Shown: positions 6,571 to 15,672 of the stretch, piece by piece
Position numbering within the stretch: position 1 is the first letter of the stretch
How the letters are laid out: the number at the start of each line of letters is the position of its first letter
Source of the DNA: CAWAND01 sp963807065
GTDB taxonomy: Bacteria; Chloroflexota; Anaerolineae; Anaerolineales; E44-bin32
Length of the DNA: 64,000 nucleotides
Assembly (NCBI GenBank): GCA_963807065.1
Contig: CAWDZQ010000003.1
Span: forward strand, 992,001 to 1,056,000
Direction: 5' to 3'
Program-made: the position numbers and the translations under genes
The notes under the pieces: model-generated
Told to the model about the DNA's origin: nothing
The model's input: only the letters and a program-made list of their open reading frames with translations
The model's database searches: none

Positions 6571-7752
6571 CTACACCAGCTTGCCGTGGCCCTCGTACAC
6601 CGGTTTGTTTTCCAGGATGCGCTTCGGAGAGAAGATCGATAGGTCCAGCGAAACGTCCACCCCGCGGATGCGTTCGGACAGATAGCGGCCGATGGCGTGA
6701 CACTGTTGGAAACCGTGGCCGGAAAACCCGTTGGCAAGGATGAAGCCACCCAACTCGGGCCATTCGCCCAGGATGGCGTTGCCGTCAAAGCGGTTAACAG
6801 CGTACAGACCGGACCATCCGCTGACGATCTTCAGGCGATCAAAGGCCGGCGCTAGCTCGACGAGTTCGGGCCACATGGCGTCCATGAACCGGTCGTGGTT
6901 CCAGCCGAAGTCGAAGCCCACGGGGTCGTCTTCGAAGGATTGGCCGCACATGAATTGCCCGCCACGCTCCTGAATCAGGTACAGGCCGGAGGGAAAGACC
7001 GTCAGGGGGTAGATTTCCTCCGGCTCGGTGTCTGTCTTCACGACGAACACCTGCCGCCGGACCGGGTCCATCGGCAGGTCCACCCCGGCCGAGCGGGCCA
7101 ATGCCGTCCCCCAGGCGCCGGCGCTGTTCACCACGAATTTGGCGCTCAATCGCGCCCCGTCGGCCAATCGGATCCCGTTGACCGCCCCGGCCGAGTGCAG
7201 CACCTGGGCCACTTCCGCTTCAATGAAGCTGGCGCCCAGGTCGATGGCCTTGCGCTTGAACGCAACCAGGACCGCCTGCGGGTCCATGGTCCCGTCCAGC
7301 GCGCCGAACGTACCCCCGGCGAATCTCGACACATCGAAGAGTGGGAACCTGGCCTTGATGTCGTCGGGCGCCAGCCATCGCACGTCGCAGCCCAGGCCCT
7401 GCTGAAGCGCCAGCCCCTCCTTGGCCGTCGCCTCACCGGCTTCATCCGCCAGGAACAGGTTGCCCTGCTGCCTGAAATCGATCTCGGGGCGCCAATCGCC
7501 GACCGCCATGTCCTGCTTGAACGTCTTCAGCCGCTCAAGCGCGTACTGCGACATGAGGATGTTTTCTTTGAGATTGAACTGCAGGCGGGTGTTGCCATCT
7601 GAGAGCACGGTGGAGTTGTGGGCGTAGTCCGGTTCCATCTCCAAAATGGCGACGCGCAGCCTGGAATCCGCCAAAAGCAAGTAGTAGGCCGTGACGCATC
7701 CCATCACGCCCCCACCGACCATAATCACGTCAAAGCTGGTGTCTTCGCTCAT
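6571..7752 (-). CDS. FAD-dependent oxidoreductase of the DAO (D-amino-acid/sarcosine oxidase-like) family
   Basis: A 393-residue flavoprotein. The N-terminus FDVIMVGGGVMGCVTAYYLL is a classic Rossmann GxGxxG dinucleotide-binding motif, followed by the acidic residue ILEMEPD that binds the FAD ribose. The C-terminal GDGxxG-like region appears as EWPELGGFILANGFSGHGFQQCHAIGRYL, typical of the DAO family (sarcosine, glycine and D-amino-acid oxidases and dehydrogenases). It is the third gene of a tight minus-strand operon after a RidA protein and an SDR, a grouping that suggests oxidation of an amine or amino acid to an imine, whose hydrolysis RidA would speed. The substrate cannot be read from the sequence. 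Confidence 0.85.
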   Translation of the reverse strand: MSEDTSFDVIMVGGGVMGCVTAYYLLLADSRLRVAILEMEPDYAHNSTVLSDGNTRLQFNLKENILMSQYALERLKTFKQDMAVGDWRPEIDFRQQGNLFLADEAGEATAKEGLALQQGLGCDVRWLAPDDIKARFPLFDVSRFAGGTFGALDGTMDPQAVLVAFKRKAIDLGASFIEAEVAQVLHSAGAVNGIRLADGARLSAKFVVNSAGAWGTALARSAGVDLPMDPVRRQVFVVKTDTEPEEIYPLTVFPSGLYLIQERGGQFMCGQSFEDDPVGFDFGWNHDRFMDAMWPELVELAPAFDRLKIVSGWSGLYAVNRFDGNAILGEWPELGGFILANGFSGHGFQQCHAIGRYLSERIRGVDVSLDLSIFSPKRILENKPVYEGHGKLV

Positions 7753-7773
7753 ACCCTACCTGTTCACAAGAAT

Positions 7774-8475
7774 TTAAATCGAATGCGTGATGCCGCCGTC
7801 AGCGCGCAGGTTCTGTCCCGTGATATAGCCCGCATCGGCGGAGAGCAGGAAGCGCACCGTCTTGGCGATCTCCTGCACGCTCGCAAGGCGTTTCATCGGG
7901 ATCATCCCCAGGGTTTCTTGGCTGGCCGGGTAGTTATCCATGTAGCCTGGCAGGACATTGTTCATCCGAATTCCAGCTTCGGCATAGCGGTCAGCGTAGA
8001 GCTTCGTGAAACTCGCCAATCCGCTCCGAAGCGTGCTCGAGACCGGGAAACTCAACTCGGGCTCGAAGGCGGAAAAGGTCGAAATGTTGACCATCGCCCC
8101 GCCCCCCTGCTGGATGAAGATGGGCGTGACGAGCCGGCTCATGCGGACCACGTTCAGGAGCAGCATATCCATTCCGAGATACCAATCCGCATCGGAGATG
8201 TCCAGCAGCTCCCCCTTGGGCGGATTGCCGGTGTTATTGACGACGGCATCGATCCGCCCGTAGGCGTCCATTGTGGCGCTGACCAGGTCCGCCAGGTCGG
8301 AGGCTTCGGTGACGGAGCCGGTCATGCCGATACCGTCAAGCTCCTTGGCCACCTCGATCGCCCCGCCTCCATTGGACAGCAGGGAGACCCGATACTCGAC
8401 CTCGGCCAGTTCCCGCGCCACGGCGGCCCCAATCCCCTTCCCGGCGGCCGTAATGAGGGCGACTTTGGCGCTCAT
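7774..8475 (-). CDS. Short-chain dehydrogenase/reductase family protein with altered active site
   Basis: A 233-residue Rossmann protein. The N-terminal ALITAAGKGIGAAVAREL is the TGxxxGxG NAD(P)-binding motif, NNTGNPP corresponds to the NNAG motif, and ITGQNLRADGG is the usual C-terminal signature. The catalytic serine is present (MVNISTFSAF), but where SDRs have YxxxK this protein reads ELSFPVSSTLRSGLASF: Tyr is replaced by Phe, and the Lys position is not Lys. It may be non-oxidoreductive or use other residues. Related divergent SDRs with FPVSS at this site exist. The gene lies 9 bases after the RidA gene and 21 bases before the FAD oxidoreductase, so the three are co-transcribed. Confidence 0.85.
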   Translation of the reverse strand: MSAKVALITAAGKGIGAAVARELAEVEYRVSLLSNGGGAIEVAKELDGIGMTGSVTEASDLADLVSATMDAYGRIDAVVNNTGNPPKGELLDISDADWYLGMDMLLLNVVRMSRLVTPIFIQQGGGAMVNISTFSAFEPELSFPVSSTLRSGLASFTKLYADRYAEAGIRMNNVLPGYMDNYPASQETLGMIPMKRLASVQEIAKTVRFLLSADAGYITGQNLRADGGITHSI

Positions 8476-8484
8476 TCTTCCTCC

Positions 8485-8883
8485 CTACGGGTTGTCAATG
8501 ATGGCCATGACTTCAATCTCGACCTCACATCCTTGGGCAACCGTGTGGCTGATCTCGACCATGGCGCTGGCCGGCCGTGCCACCGAGAAATAGATGTTGC
8601 GAACGTCGGACACCTCCTTGTATTTGCTGGCATCGGTCATGAAGAACAAAGCCTTGACGACATCATCCAGACCTGCCCCGGCGGCCTCCAATTCCTGCTG
8701 AATGCGTTTGAAGATGAAATGGGTTTGGGCCGTGAAATCGCCGGGAGCGGCAGGGGTCCCATCCTCGTTGAGCGCAAGCTGCCCCGCAACCAGGATCATG
8801 GTCTTCGTGCCGAGGTCGATGCTCACAGCCTGCGAGTACGTCCCAAAAGCGCTGAACTGGAAAGGATTGATCCGTTCGATCAT
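8485..8883 (-). CDS. RidA/YjgF/YER057c family enamine-imine deaminase
   Basis: A 132-residue protein starting at ATG 8883 with GGGAG upstream; longer upstream reading lacks homology. Motifs of the RidA family are clear: YSQAVSIDLG, ILVAGQLALNEDGTP, QTHFIFKRIQQELEAAGAGLDDVVKALFFMTD, and RPASAMVEISHTVAQGCEVEIEVMAI. The canonical RidA C-terminal motif has Arg followed by Glu (RxxxxxE); here RPASAMVEI keeps the Arg. RidA proteins hydrolyse reactive enamine/imine intermediates made by PLP or flavin enzymes, which fits the downstream amine/amino-acid oxidase-like gene. First gene of a three-gene operon. Confidence 0.9.
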   Translation of the reverse strand: MIERINPFQFSAFGTYSQAVSIDLGTKTMILVAGQLALNEDGTPAAPGDFTAQTHFIFKRIQQELEAAGAGLDDVVKALFFMTDASKYKEVSDVRNIYFSVARPASAMVEISHTVAQGCEVEIEVMAIIDNP

Positions 8884-9363
8884 GCTCGACTCCCGTCTTC
8901 GGCTGGATCTCCGGCGCAGCGTGCACCCCCGGCGCCCTGGTCCCGGCAAGGGCCTGCCGCACGTCGTCCCGAGGGTTGGATGGCCCACGCGGTAAGGGTC
9001 AGGGAGAAAGTCCCAGCGGCTGGACCCATGGGACCCCATTCTCGCGCCACCCTCACGCCCTTCCAAACCCTGCCTTGATATCGGACAGCCCCTGGATCGG
9101 CGCGCTGAGCGCATCGGTCCCGTACCCCGATGCGCGCCATGCCTTGCCCCAGGCCGCTACGGACTGATCCCCCATCCGCAGGAGAGGACATCCGGGGGCG
9201 CGTGCACGCCTCCCCCGCGCTAAGGTTTCCAGCCGCTTGTGAATTGCCTCACAAATACCATGACATCGCCAAGGGCGGGTCGTCGACGGCACCTCAAGCG
9301 CATGGCCATGGATGATATGATCGGACGGTCGGAACGCCATCCACCGAAATCAGGGGAGATCCA
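8884..9363. other. Divergent intergenic region with Rex-like palindrome
   Basis: 480 bases between the divergently transcribed RidA and reductase genes; it must hold promoters for both, but no convincing -35/-10 pair was found. It contains the palindrome at 9237-9254. Open frames across it look non-coding. Confidence 0.5.
9237..9254. repeat. Rex/CRP-like palindrome, copy 2
   Basis: TTGTGAATTGCCTCACAA, 110 bases upstream of the reductase start codon at 9364 and about 350 bases upstream of the RidA gene. This is one of the few copies in a true divergent promoter region. Confidence 0.75.
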
Positions 9364-10269
9364 ATGAAAGCCATCGTTCGCACCCGACCCGGACCACCGG
9401 AGGTGCTCCAGCTGAGGGAGGTCCCGCAGCCGGAGGTGGGCGATGACGAAGTCCTGATCCGCGTCCACGCCGCCACGGTCACCCGCGGCGACGTCGTGAC
9501 CCGAAGCATGCCTTGGGTGTTGTCGCTGCCGATGCGGTTGTTCTTGGGCGTGCGGACCAAGCGCATTCCCGGCCAAGAGTTGGCCGGCGAAGTGGTAGCC
9601 ACTGGCCCTGAGGTAAGCCGGTACCAGACAGGCGATCTCGTCTTCGGCTCCACCGGGACGTCCTCCGCCGGATCGTACGCGGAGTTCGTCTGCCTTCCCG
9701 AGACCGCCTCCCTGGCCCCCAAACCAAAGAACCTCAGTTTTGAAGAAGCGGCCGCCCTACCGATCGGCGGGACCACGGCGCTTTACTTTCTTCGCCAGGC
9801 CGACGTCCAGCACGCCCAAAGCGCGCTCATCTATGGCGCCTCGGGCAGCGTGGGTACCTCTGCCGTCCAGCTCGCCGGGCACTTCGGCGCACGCGTTACG
9901 GGCGTGTGCGGCCCCCGCAACGTGGACCTGGTGCGCTCTCTGGGGGCATCCGAAGTGATCGATTACACGGCGCAGGACTACGCCGCCGGCGAGGCGGGCT
10001 ACGACGTCGTTTTCGATGCGGTGGGGAAGACCACCGCCGAGCAGGCGCAACGCGTCCTGGCCGAAAGCGGGAAATTCGTCACCGTCCGCAAAGGGGTAGC
10101 TCGTGCTAACGTCGAAGATCTATGGCTGTTAAAGGAAATCGCCGAGGCCGGCCACCTCAAGCCCGTCATCGATCGCCGCTACCTGCTCGAACGCACCGCC
10201 GAGGCCCACACCTACGTGGAGGCGGGCCACAAGGTCGGGAATGTGGTGATCACGGTGGAGGCCGAATGA
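9364..10269 (+). CDS. Medium-chain NAD(P)-dependent reductase (quinone oxidoreductase-like)
   Basis: A 301-residue zinc-independent MDR protein. An N-terminal GroES-like domain (MKAIVRTRPGPPEVLQLREV, PGQELAGEVVATG, SAGSYAEFVCLPE) is followed by a Rossmann domain with the cofactor loop IYGASGSVGTSAVQLA, SLGASEVIDY and VVFDAVG. No structural or catalytic zinc ligands are seen, as in quinone or enoyl reductases. The ATG follows GGGGAGATCCA. The gene overlaps the next by four bases (ATGA), and the two encode paralogues, suggesting a tandem duplication and possibly a heterodimer. The physiological substrate is unknown. Confidence 0.88.
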   Translation: MKAIVRTRPGPPEVLQLREVPQPEVGDDEVLIRVHAATVTRGDVVTRSMPWVLSLPMRLFLGVRTKRIPGQELAGEVVATGPEVSRYQTGDLVFGSTGTSSAGSYAEFVCLPETASLAPKPKNLSFEEAAALPIGGTTALYFLRQADVQHAQSALIYGASGSVGTSAVQLAGHFGARVTGVCGPRNVDLVRSLGASEVIDYTAQDYAAGEAGYDVVFDAVGKTTAEQAQRVLAESGKFVTVRKGVARANVEDLWLLKEIAEAGHLKPVIDRRYLLERTAEAHTYVEAGHKVGNVVITVEAE

Positions 10270-11246
10270 AGGCCGCCGTGTGGACCGCCTATGGTCCTCC
10301 GAGCGTCCTTCAGATACAGGAGGTCGAGACCCCGGTGCCGCGGGCAAACGAGGTCCGCATTCGGATTCGGGCGACCACCGTGACGGCGGGCGATTGCGAG
10401 ATGCGCACGCTGCACCTCCCCATGGGGCTGGGCCTGCCGGTGCGCTTCTACGTGGGGCTCATCAAACCCTTTCGGATGACCATCCTGGGGCAGGAGCTGG
10501 CGGGCGAGATCGAATCAACAGGCAATGGCGTCACCCGCTTCAAAGAAGGCGACCGAGTCTGCGCTTTCACCGGGTTCTCCCTCGGCGGCTACGCTGAAAC
10601 CATATGCCTGCCCGAAGAGGGAGGCGACAGCCTGATCGGCCCCATGCCGGCGGGCGCCAGCTTCGAGCAGGCGGCAGCCCTCCCGTTCGGGGCCATGGAA
10701 GCGTTGCATTTCCTCAAGCAGGCCGACATCCAGCCGGGGGAAGAGGTCTTGATCAACGGCGCCGGAGGCAGCATTGGGACCTTCGGGGTCCAGCTGGCCA
10801 GGCACTACGGAGCCAACGTGACGACGGTGGACAGCTCGCCCAAGCTGGACATGTTGCGTTCGATCGGCGCCGACCACGTGGTCGACTACACCCGGGAGGC
10901 CTACTGGGCGCGCGGCCGCAAGTACGATGTGATCTTCGACGTGATCGGGACAAGCCCATACGCGCCCAGTCTGAACGCGTTGAAGCCCAATGGGCGGTTT
11001 CTGCTGGCCAACCCCCGCGTGTCTCACCTGCTGCGCGGCCTGCTCGGCGCAGGCGGCGGCAAGCGATTGGTCGCCGGTTCGGCTGCGAGGACGGCCGAAG
11101 ACCTGGCCTTCATCACTGGCTTGATGGACGCCGGGCAGCTCAAGACGGTCATCGACCGCACCTATGCTCTCGAACAAATCGTCAGCGCTCACGAGTATGT
11201 CGAGACCGGCGCCAAGCAGGGCAATCTGGTGATCACGGTGGGGTGA
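10266..11246 (+). CDS. Medium-chain NAD(P)-dependent reductase, paralogue of the preceding gene
   Basis: A 326-residue MDR protein, clearly paralogous to the upstream reductase across its length (MKAAVWTAYGPPSVLQIQEV, ILGQELAGEIESTG, GGYAETICLPE). The cofactor loop is INGAGGSIGTFGVQLA, followed by SIGADHVVDY and VIFDVIG. It has a longer C-terminal part (RVSHLLRGLLGAGGGKRLV) than its partner. The start codon overlaps the upstream stop (ATGA), so the pair is translationally coupled. Function is probably reduction of an activated C=C or quinone; no substrate can be assigned. Confidence 0.88.
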   Translation: MKAAVWTAYGPPSVLQIQEVETPVPRANEVRIRIRATTVTAGDCEMRTLHLPMGLGLPVRFYVGLIKPFRMTILGQELAGEIESTGNGVTRFKEGDRVCAFTGFSLGGYAETICLPEEGGDSLIGPMPAGASFEQAAALPFGAMEALHFLKQADIQPGEEVLINGAGGSIGTFGVQLARHYGANVTTVDSSPKLDMLRSIGADHVVDYTREAYWARGRKYDVIFDVIGTSPYAPSLNALKPNGRFLLANPRVSHLLRGLLGAGGGKRLVAGSAARTAEDLAFITGLMDAGQLKTVIDRTYALEQIVSAHEYVETGAKQGNLVITVG

Positions 11247-11401
11247 GATCATTCGTGAACCGCCGTCGGGCCGTACATTCGGCGCTTGACGGCTGATCCC
11301 AGCGTGGCGATGGGCTGGCACCGGCACATTCGCCAGCCCCGCCCGATGAGCGCTGCGGGCCTGCATTCCCGCCGGCGCCATCGGTTATCATTCTCGGCAC
11401 T

Positions 11402-12337
11402 ATGACCCTCCCCCTACCCGTGGCGATCTCGCCGCACCAGATCCCGGCCGACACCCGGCCGGCCTACGTCCAGCTCAAGGTGTCCGACCTGGAGAACCAG
11501 CTCACCTTCTACCAGCAGGTCCTCGGGCTGGAGCTTAACTGGCATGAAGGGAGCCGCGCCGGGCTGGGAGTCGACGGGCGCGATTTGGTGCGCCTGACCC
11601 AGATCCCTGATGGAAAACGCTACCGTGGCGTGACGGGGATCTATCACTTTGCGATTCTGTTTCCGAACCGGGCGGAGCTGGCGCGGGCCGTGGCGCGGCT
11701 GTTGGCCGTCAAGTGGCCCAACGCCCCCACCGACCACATCATGACCAAGACCACCTACCTCGAGGACCCCGAGGGCACGACGATCGAGTTGTACTGCGAA
11801 TCGCCTGAGGACGGGGTGTTCATGATGGATCCGGACGGGACGCTCATCGCCCGCCACGCCGACGGCCGTCCCAGCGACGGCCGCGAGCCGCTCGACCTGG
11901 ACGCCCTCTTCAGCCACCTGCCGGAAGGCGAGCCACTTGACGGTCCCGTCCCAGCCGAGACGCGCATTGGCCACTTCCACCTGTTCGTCGCCGACCTGGA
12001 CGCCACCCGCCGCTTCTATCACGGCCTGCTCGGCTTCGACGACATGGGCCTGGCGCCCGTTGCCCGCATGGGGATGGTCTCGGCCGGCGGCTACCACCAT
12101 CATATCGGCTACAACACCTGGCAGGGCCAGGGCGCCTCGCCGCCCCCGTCGGACGCCGTTGGGCTTGACCACATCGCCTTCACCCTGCCCAGCGACGCCG
12201 ATCTGGACCATCTCGAAGGGCTTCTCAAAGAAAACGGCGCCGCATTCGAGCGCCGCGCCGATGGCCTGTGGCTGGACGATCCGTCACACAACACCCTGCG
12301 CCTGACCACCGCCGAGCTGGCCGCCGGGGAATGCTGA
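11402..12337 (+). CDS. Two-domain VOC protein, catechol-2,3-dioxygenase/glyoxalase-like (CatE-type)
   Basis: A 311-residue protein with two vicinal-oxygen-chelate repeats. The first (residues about 18-140) reads RPAYVQLKVSDLENQLTFYQQVLGLEL, GVTGIYHFAILF and TTYLEDPEGTTIELYCESP; the second (about 186-305) reads RIGHFHLFVADLDATRRFYHGLLGFD, AVGLDHIAFTLP and LDDPSHNTLRL. His and Glu residues at the metal-binding positions are present in HFAILF, IELY, GHFHLF and LDHIAF. This layout matches Bacillus CatE-like extradiol dioxygenases. A separate transcription unit between the reductases and a convergent pseudogene; the actual substrate is unknown. Confidence 0.85.
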   Translation: MTLPLPVAISPHQIPADTRPAYVQLKVSDLENQLTFYQQVLGLELNWHEGSRAGLGVDGRDLVRLTQIPDGKRYRGVTGIYHFAILFPNRAELARAVARLLAVKWPNAPTDHIMTKTTYLEDPEGTTIELYCESPEDGVFMMDPDGTLIARHADGRPSDGREPLDLDALFSHLPEGEPLDGPVPAETRIGHFHLFVADLDATRRFYHGLLGFDDMGLAPVARMGMVSAGGYHHHIGYNTWQGQGASPPPSDAVGLDHIAFTLPSDADLDHLEGLLKENGAAFERRADGLWLDDPSHNTLRLTTAELAAGEC

Positions 12338-12453
12338 CCCGTTCGTTCTCGGGCGGCGAAATGATCCGGCCCGGTGGAGGACGCTCGGCGCCCCGGAAAA
12401 GTCGCCGACTCAAGCCAATGAAAGATAAGAGGAAAAGCGCCCTCGCCGTCCGC

Positions 12454-12471
12454 TTGTGAATTCCTTCACAA
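12454..12471. repeat. Rex/CRP-like palindrome, copy 3
   Basis: TTGTGAATTCCTTCACAA, a perfect match to TTGTGAA-N4-TTCACAA. It sits between two genes that converge on it, so it is not in an obvious promoter. Confidence 0.8.
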
Positions 12472-12516
12472 CCAGAAAGGCATCCCCCTGATCGCAGCCT
12501 GAGCTCCTTCTCCTGA

Positions 12517-13979
12517 TCACGCTGCGTGGCGCTGGTCTTGGCCCAGGAAATGGAAGAAGAGCTCGACGGCCTGCGGGTCGAAGTGGTTGCCTGAGCCGTC
12601 GCGGATGTGCTGGATGGCATCATCTTCCGGCCAGGCCGGGCGGTAGGGGCGATCGTGGGTGACCGCATCCCACACGTCTGCTACGGCGAACAGGCGCGCC
12701 TCGAGCGGGATCGTATCACCCGCCAGGCCGTCCGGATAGCCGGTCCCATCCCATCTCTCATGGTGAAAGCGAGGAATGGCCAGTGCCGGACGCAGATACT
12801 CGATCGGGTGCAGCAGATCGTAGGCAAAGCCCGGATGCCGGCGCATCTTTTCCCATTCGTCTTCGGTGAGTTGGTCCGGTTTGAGCAGAATATGGTCCGG
12901 CACACCCATCTTGCCGATGTCGTGCAGCAGCGCGCCGCGGCGCACATGCACGATCTGCGCCTCGGACATGCCCGCCAACCGCGCCAGGGCGACGGTCACC
13001 TCGGTCACGCGCAGGGTGTGGCCTTCGGTCTCTTTGTCGCGCAGGTCCAGCGCCCGGGACCAGCCTTCGATGGTGGTGTCGTAAGCCCCCACCAGGTCGT
13101 CGTTGCTTCGCTTCAGGTTGTTGAACAGCTGGGCGCTGTCGATGGCGATTGACGCCTCGCCGGCCAGCGTGTCCAAGAAATCCAGCCAGTCAGCGTCCGG
13201 GTCGAGGGCGCGAACGGTGGTAGACCTCCAGCACGCCCAGGATCTCGCCCTGGGCGACCAGCGGCTCGAAGTAGGCGGAAACGAAGTCTTCACCGCTGAT
13301 CAGGCCAATGCGCAGAAACGGGTTCTGGTTGACGCGCAGGTCGCGTATCTCGAACTCGACGCTGCTCGCGGGCGGCCCGCCCGGCATGGCCATCCTCCAG
13401 CTTTGCCTCAGTCTGCTCGATCCCCCGGCCTCGAAAGCCGCACCCAGCGGCGAACCGTAGGCGATGGCTGGCCGGATCCCACAGCAGGACGTCGGCCGCG
13501 TCCACGCCCAGACTCTCAGTCACATTCTCAAGCACCCGTTGGAGGGCGAAGGTCACGTCGGTGGTGTTGATGATCGCCAGGTCGATTTCGCGCAGAGCCC
13601 GAAGCCGGTGCAGCTGGTCCTTGACTCCAAGTTCGGCTTGCTTGCGCTCGCTGATGTCGATCGACAGGATGATCAGTCCCTCGAGGATCGGCTCCATCTT
13701 GAGCAGGAACCAGCCGGTCGAGCCGTCGGCGTAGGTAAATTCGCTCTCGAACTCGGCCGCCGTATGGCCGAGGAGGCAGCTCTTGATGGTGGCAAAGAGG
13801 GGGGTGTCTTCGATACCCGGGTAGGCCTCCATCATGGTCTTCCCAAGCAGTTCGTGGATCGCTTTCCGGCCCTGCCGGGCGGCGGCGTCGTTCACGTACA
13901 GGTAGTGATAGTCGAACCTGATAACCTGGCAGCCTTCGAGGAGGTGATCAAAGACCGAGAACTTTGAGCCGCCTGCCAT
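12517..13979 (-). pseudogene. PAS-GAF-HD-GYP cyclic-di-GMP phosphodiesterase gene with two frameshifts
   Basis: The minus strand encodes a PAS domain (VFDHLLEGCQVIRFDYHYLYVNDAA ... GLIILSIDISERKQAE), then a GAF domain (LREIDLAIINTTDVTFALQRV ... RIGLISGEDFVSAYFEPLVAQGEILGVLEVYH), then an HD-GYP domain with ALLHDIGKMGVPDHILLKP, HPGFAYDLL, HHERWDGTGYP and VADVWDAVTHDRPYRPAW. The domains are in three different frames: one shift falls near 13345-13360 inside GAF, the other near 13200-13215 just before LDPDADWLDFLDTLAGEASIAID. All HD-GYP catalytic motifs are intact, so loss is recent, or the shifts are sequencing errors. If functional it would degrade cyclic-di-GMP. The 5' start is taken as ATG 13979 with AGGGG upstream. 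Confidence 0.85.
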
Positions 13980-14751
13980 TTGAGTTTCCCCTGACCCCTG
14001 CCCGACACCCTGGCGCACACCACCCAAAGGTCACCGAGCCTGAGCTTATAGCGTAACATCGCCATCCGGATTGATGGCTAGGACCAAAGTCACACCGGGC
14101 CAGCCAAACCCCAGCCCACGCCGCCCTGCTTGCCCCCCTGACTTCTTCTCCGGGATGCTTGGGCTGTTCCAGCACGGACAGCTCATCCGCGCAGCACCCT
14201 CCGCGCCAAGTCCGCGCTCTGCGTCGCGCCGCCGGACGCCCGCCGACCCCTGTGGGACGTCCGCTCGCGCGTGGGTCGCGCCGAAGGGGATTAGCGTTCC
14301 TATTCTGCTGATTCCGGGATGACAAACCCGTGTTGACGTCGTTGGCTGGGACCTGCCTGGCGGTGGTCGTGGCGTTGATATCCGCCGCCTGCACTGCGCC
14401 CAATAGGGTTGGCCACCCGGTCCTCAGCCGCTCACCAGGCAAGTCAGCAGGTGCAGCGCCGGCGGTGGATAGACGGCGTGATAACCCCGTCCATGACCTG
14501 CACAAATGCCGCGATTTCCAGCAGGCTGACCCAGCCCCCAAAGCCGTTGCGCAGCATCACGCTGGCTACGATCAGCAAACTTGCCGACGACGCCACGTAG
14601 ATGAAAAAGCTCGCCAGCCGCGGCGTCGCCGCTCCATTCCAGATCAGGTCCGATACCCCGGTGCGATCCCGCCAAATCACGCGCCGTTGGACGGAGTTTG
14701 GAGCATAATAGACAGATAGCGTTGCCGCAGGGTCTCGCCCCCGGAGTCCTC
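13980..14751. other. Long intergenic region with possible gene remnants
   Basis: About 770 bases without a confident gene. On the plus strand from GTG 14330 a lipoprotein-like signal (LAVVVALISAAC) appears but leads into a non-coding-looking frame. On the minus strand 14680-14444 a short membrane-protein-like frame is open. Both may be remnants of decayed genes. Confidence 0.4.
14444..14680 (-). CDS. Possible small membrane protein or gene remnant
   Basis: A 78-codon frame from ATG 14680 with two hydrophobic stretches (LASFFIYVASSASLLIVASV and WVSLLEIAAFVQVMDGVI). The composition looks like genuine membrane protein, but there is no good ribosome binding site, no recognised family, and the end (RRRCTC) looks artefactual. 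It is divergent from the ABC transporter at 14752 and may be the tail of a decayed gene. Confidence 0.3.
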   Translation of the reverse strand: MIWRDRTGVSDLIWNGAATPRLASFFIYVASSASLLIVASVMLRNGFGGWVSLLEIAAFVQVMDGVITPSIHRRRCTC

Positions 14752-15672
14752 ATGCCCCCCGCCATCCAAACCCACGATCTCACCAAGTCCTACGGCCCCA
14801 CCCAGGCCGTCCGGGACCTGTCGCTGCGAGTCGACGCCGGCGAGATCTACGGCTTCCTGGGACTGAACGGGGCCGGCAAGACGACCACTATCCGCATGCT
14901 GCTGGGGATGATCTCGCCCTCCGCCGGGGAGGCCCAGGTGCTGGGACAAACCATCCGGCCGGGGATCGGCCCCTGGGGGTCGGTCGGCTACCTGATGGAA
15001 ACGCCCACCGCCTACAGCGATCTGAGCGTGCGCGAGAACCTGGAAGCCGTCCGTCGGCTGCGGCCGGGGCTGGATCTTTCTGCCGTCGAGCAGGCCATCG
15101 ACCGTTTTGGGCTGGCCCCCTATGCCCGGCGACGCGCTGGGGCGCTCTCCCACGGCAACCTGCAACGCCTGGGCCTGGCACGGGCGATGCTGCATAACCC
15201 CCAACTGCTGATCCTGGACGAGCCGGCCAACGGGCTGGACCCGGCCGGGATTGTCGAGATCCGCCAGCTGCTGCGCGGGCTGGCTCACGAACAGGGCGTG
15301 ACGGTCTTCATGTCCAGCCACATCCTGGCCGAAGTGGCCCGCATGGCGGATCGGGTGGGGATCATCCACCACGGGCGCCTGGTTCGCGAGCTGGACGCCG
15401 CCGAGTTGGAGGTGGAGCGCCTGCGCCGGCTGGTGGTCCGGGCGGCTGATCTCGGCGCTGCCGATGCGGCCCTGCGGGCCGCCTGGTATGACCCCTCGCC
15501 AGGAGACGACGGCGAGCTGGTGCTTGCCGACGATGAGGCCCTGGCCCATCCCGAACAGGTGGCGCTGCGCCTGGCCGAAGCCGGCCATCCGCCGACCCAC
15601 CTGGCGGTGGAGGAAGAAGATCTGGAAACGTACTTCCTGCGCCTGATCGGTGAATCCGAGGCGGAGTCGTGA
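14752..15672 (+). CDS. ABC transporter ATP-binding protein (ABC-2 export type)
   Basis: A 306-residue ATPase that would energise the permease encoded next. Walker A is GLNGAGKTTT, Q-loop region GYLMETPTAYSDLSV, signature LSHGNLQRLGLARAM (slightly degenerate from LSGG), Walker B LLILDEPANGLDP and H-loop MSSHILAEV. The C-terminal extension of about 90 residues is typical of bacitracin/lantibiotic-resistance-like exporters (BcrA type). The ATG at 14752 is preferred over an upstream frame extension because homology begins at IQTHDLTKSYG. It overlaps the permease start by four bases. Confidence 0.92.
   Translation: MPPAIQTHDLTKSYGPTQAVRDLSLRVDAGEIYGFLGLNGAGKTTTIRMLLGMISPSAGEAQVLGQTIRPGIGPWGSVGYLMETPTAYSDLSVRENLEAVRRLRPGLDLSAVEQAIDRFGLAPYARRRAGALSHGNLQRLGLARAMLHNPQLLILDEPANGLDPAGIVEIRQLLRGLAHEQGVTVFMSSHILAEVARMADRVGIIHHGRLVRELDAAELEVERLRRLVVRAADLGAADAALRAAWYDPSPGDDGELVLADDEALAHPEQVALRLAEAGHPPTHLAVEEEDLETYFLRLIGESEAES

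Noticed and set aside
14330..14719. Lipoprotein gene on the plus strand
   Set aside because: Only the first 25 codons look like a signal peptide; the rest is Arg/His/Pro-rich non-coding-like sequence with no lipoprotein features, so at most a remnant.
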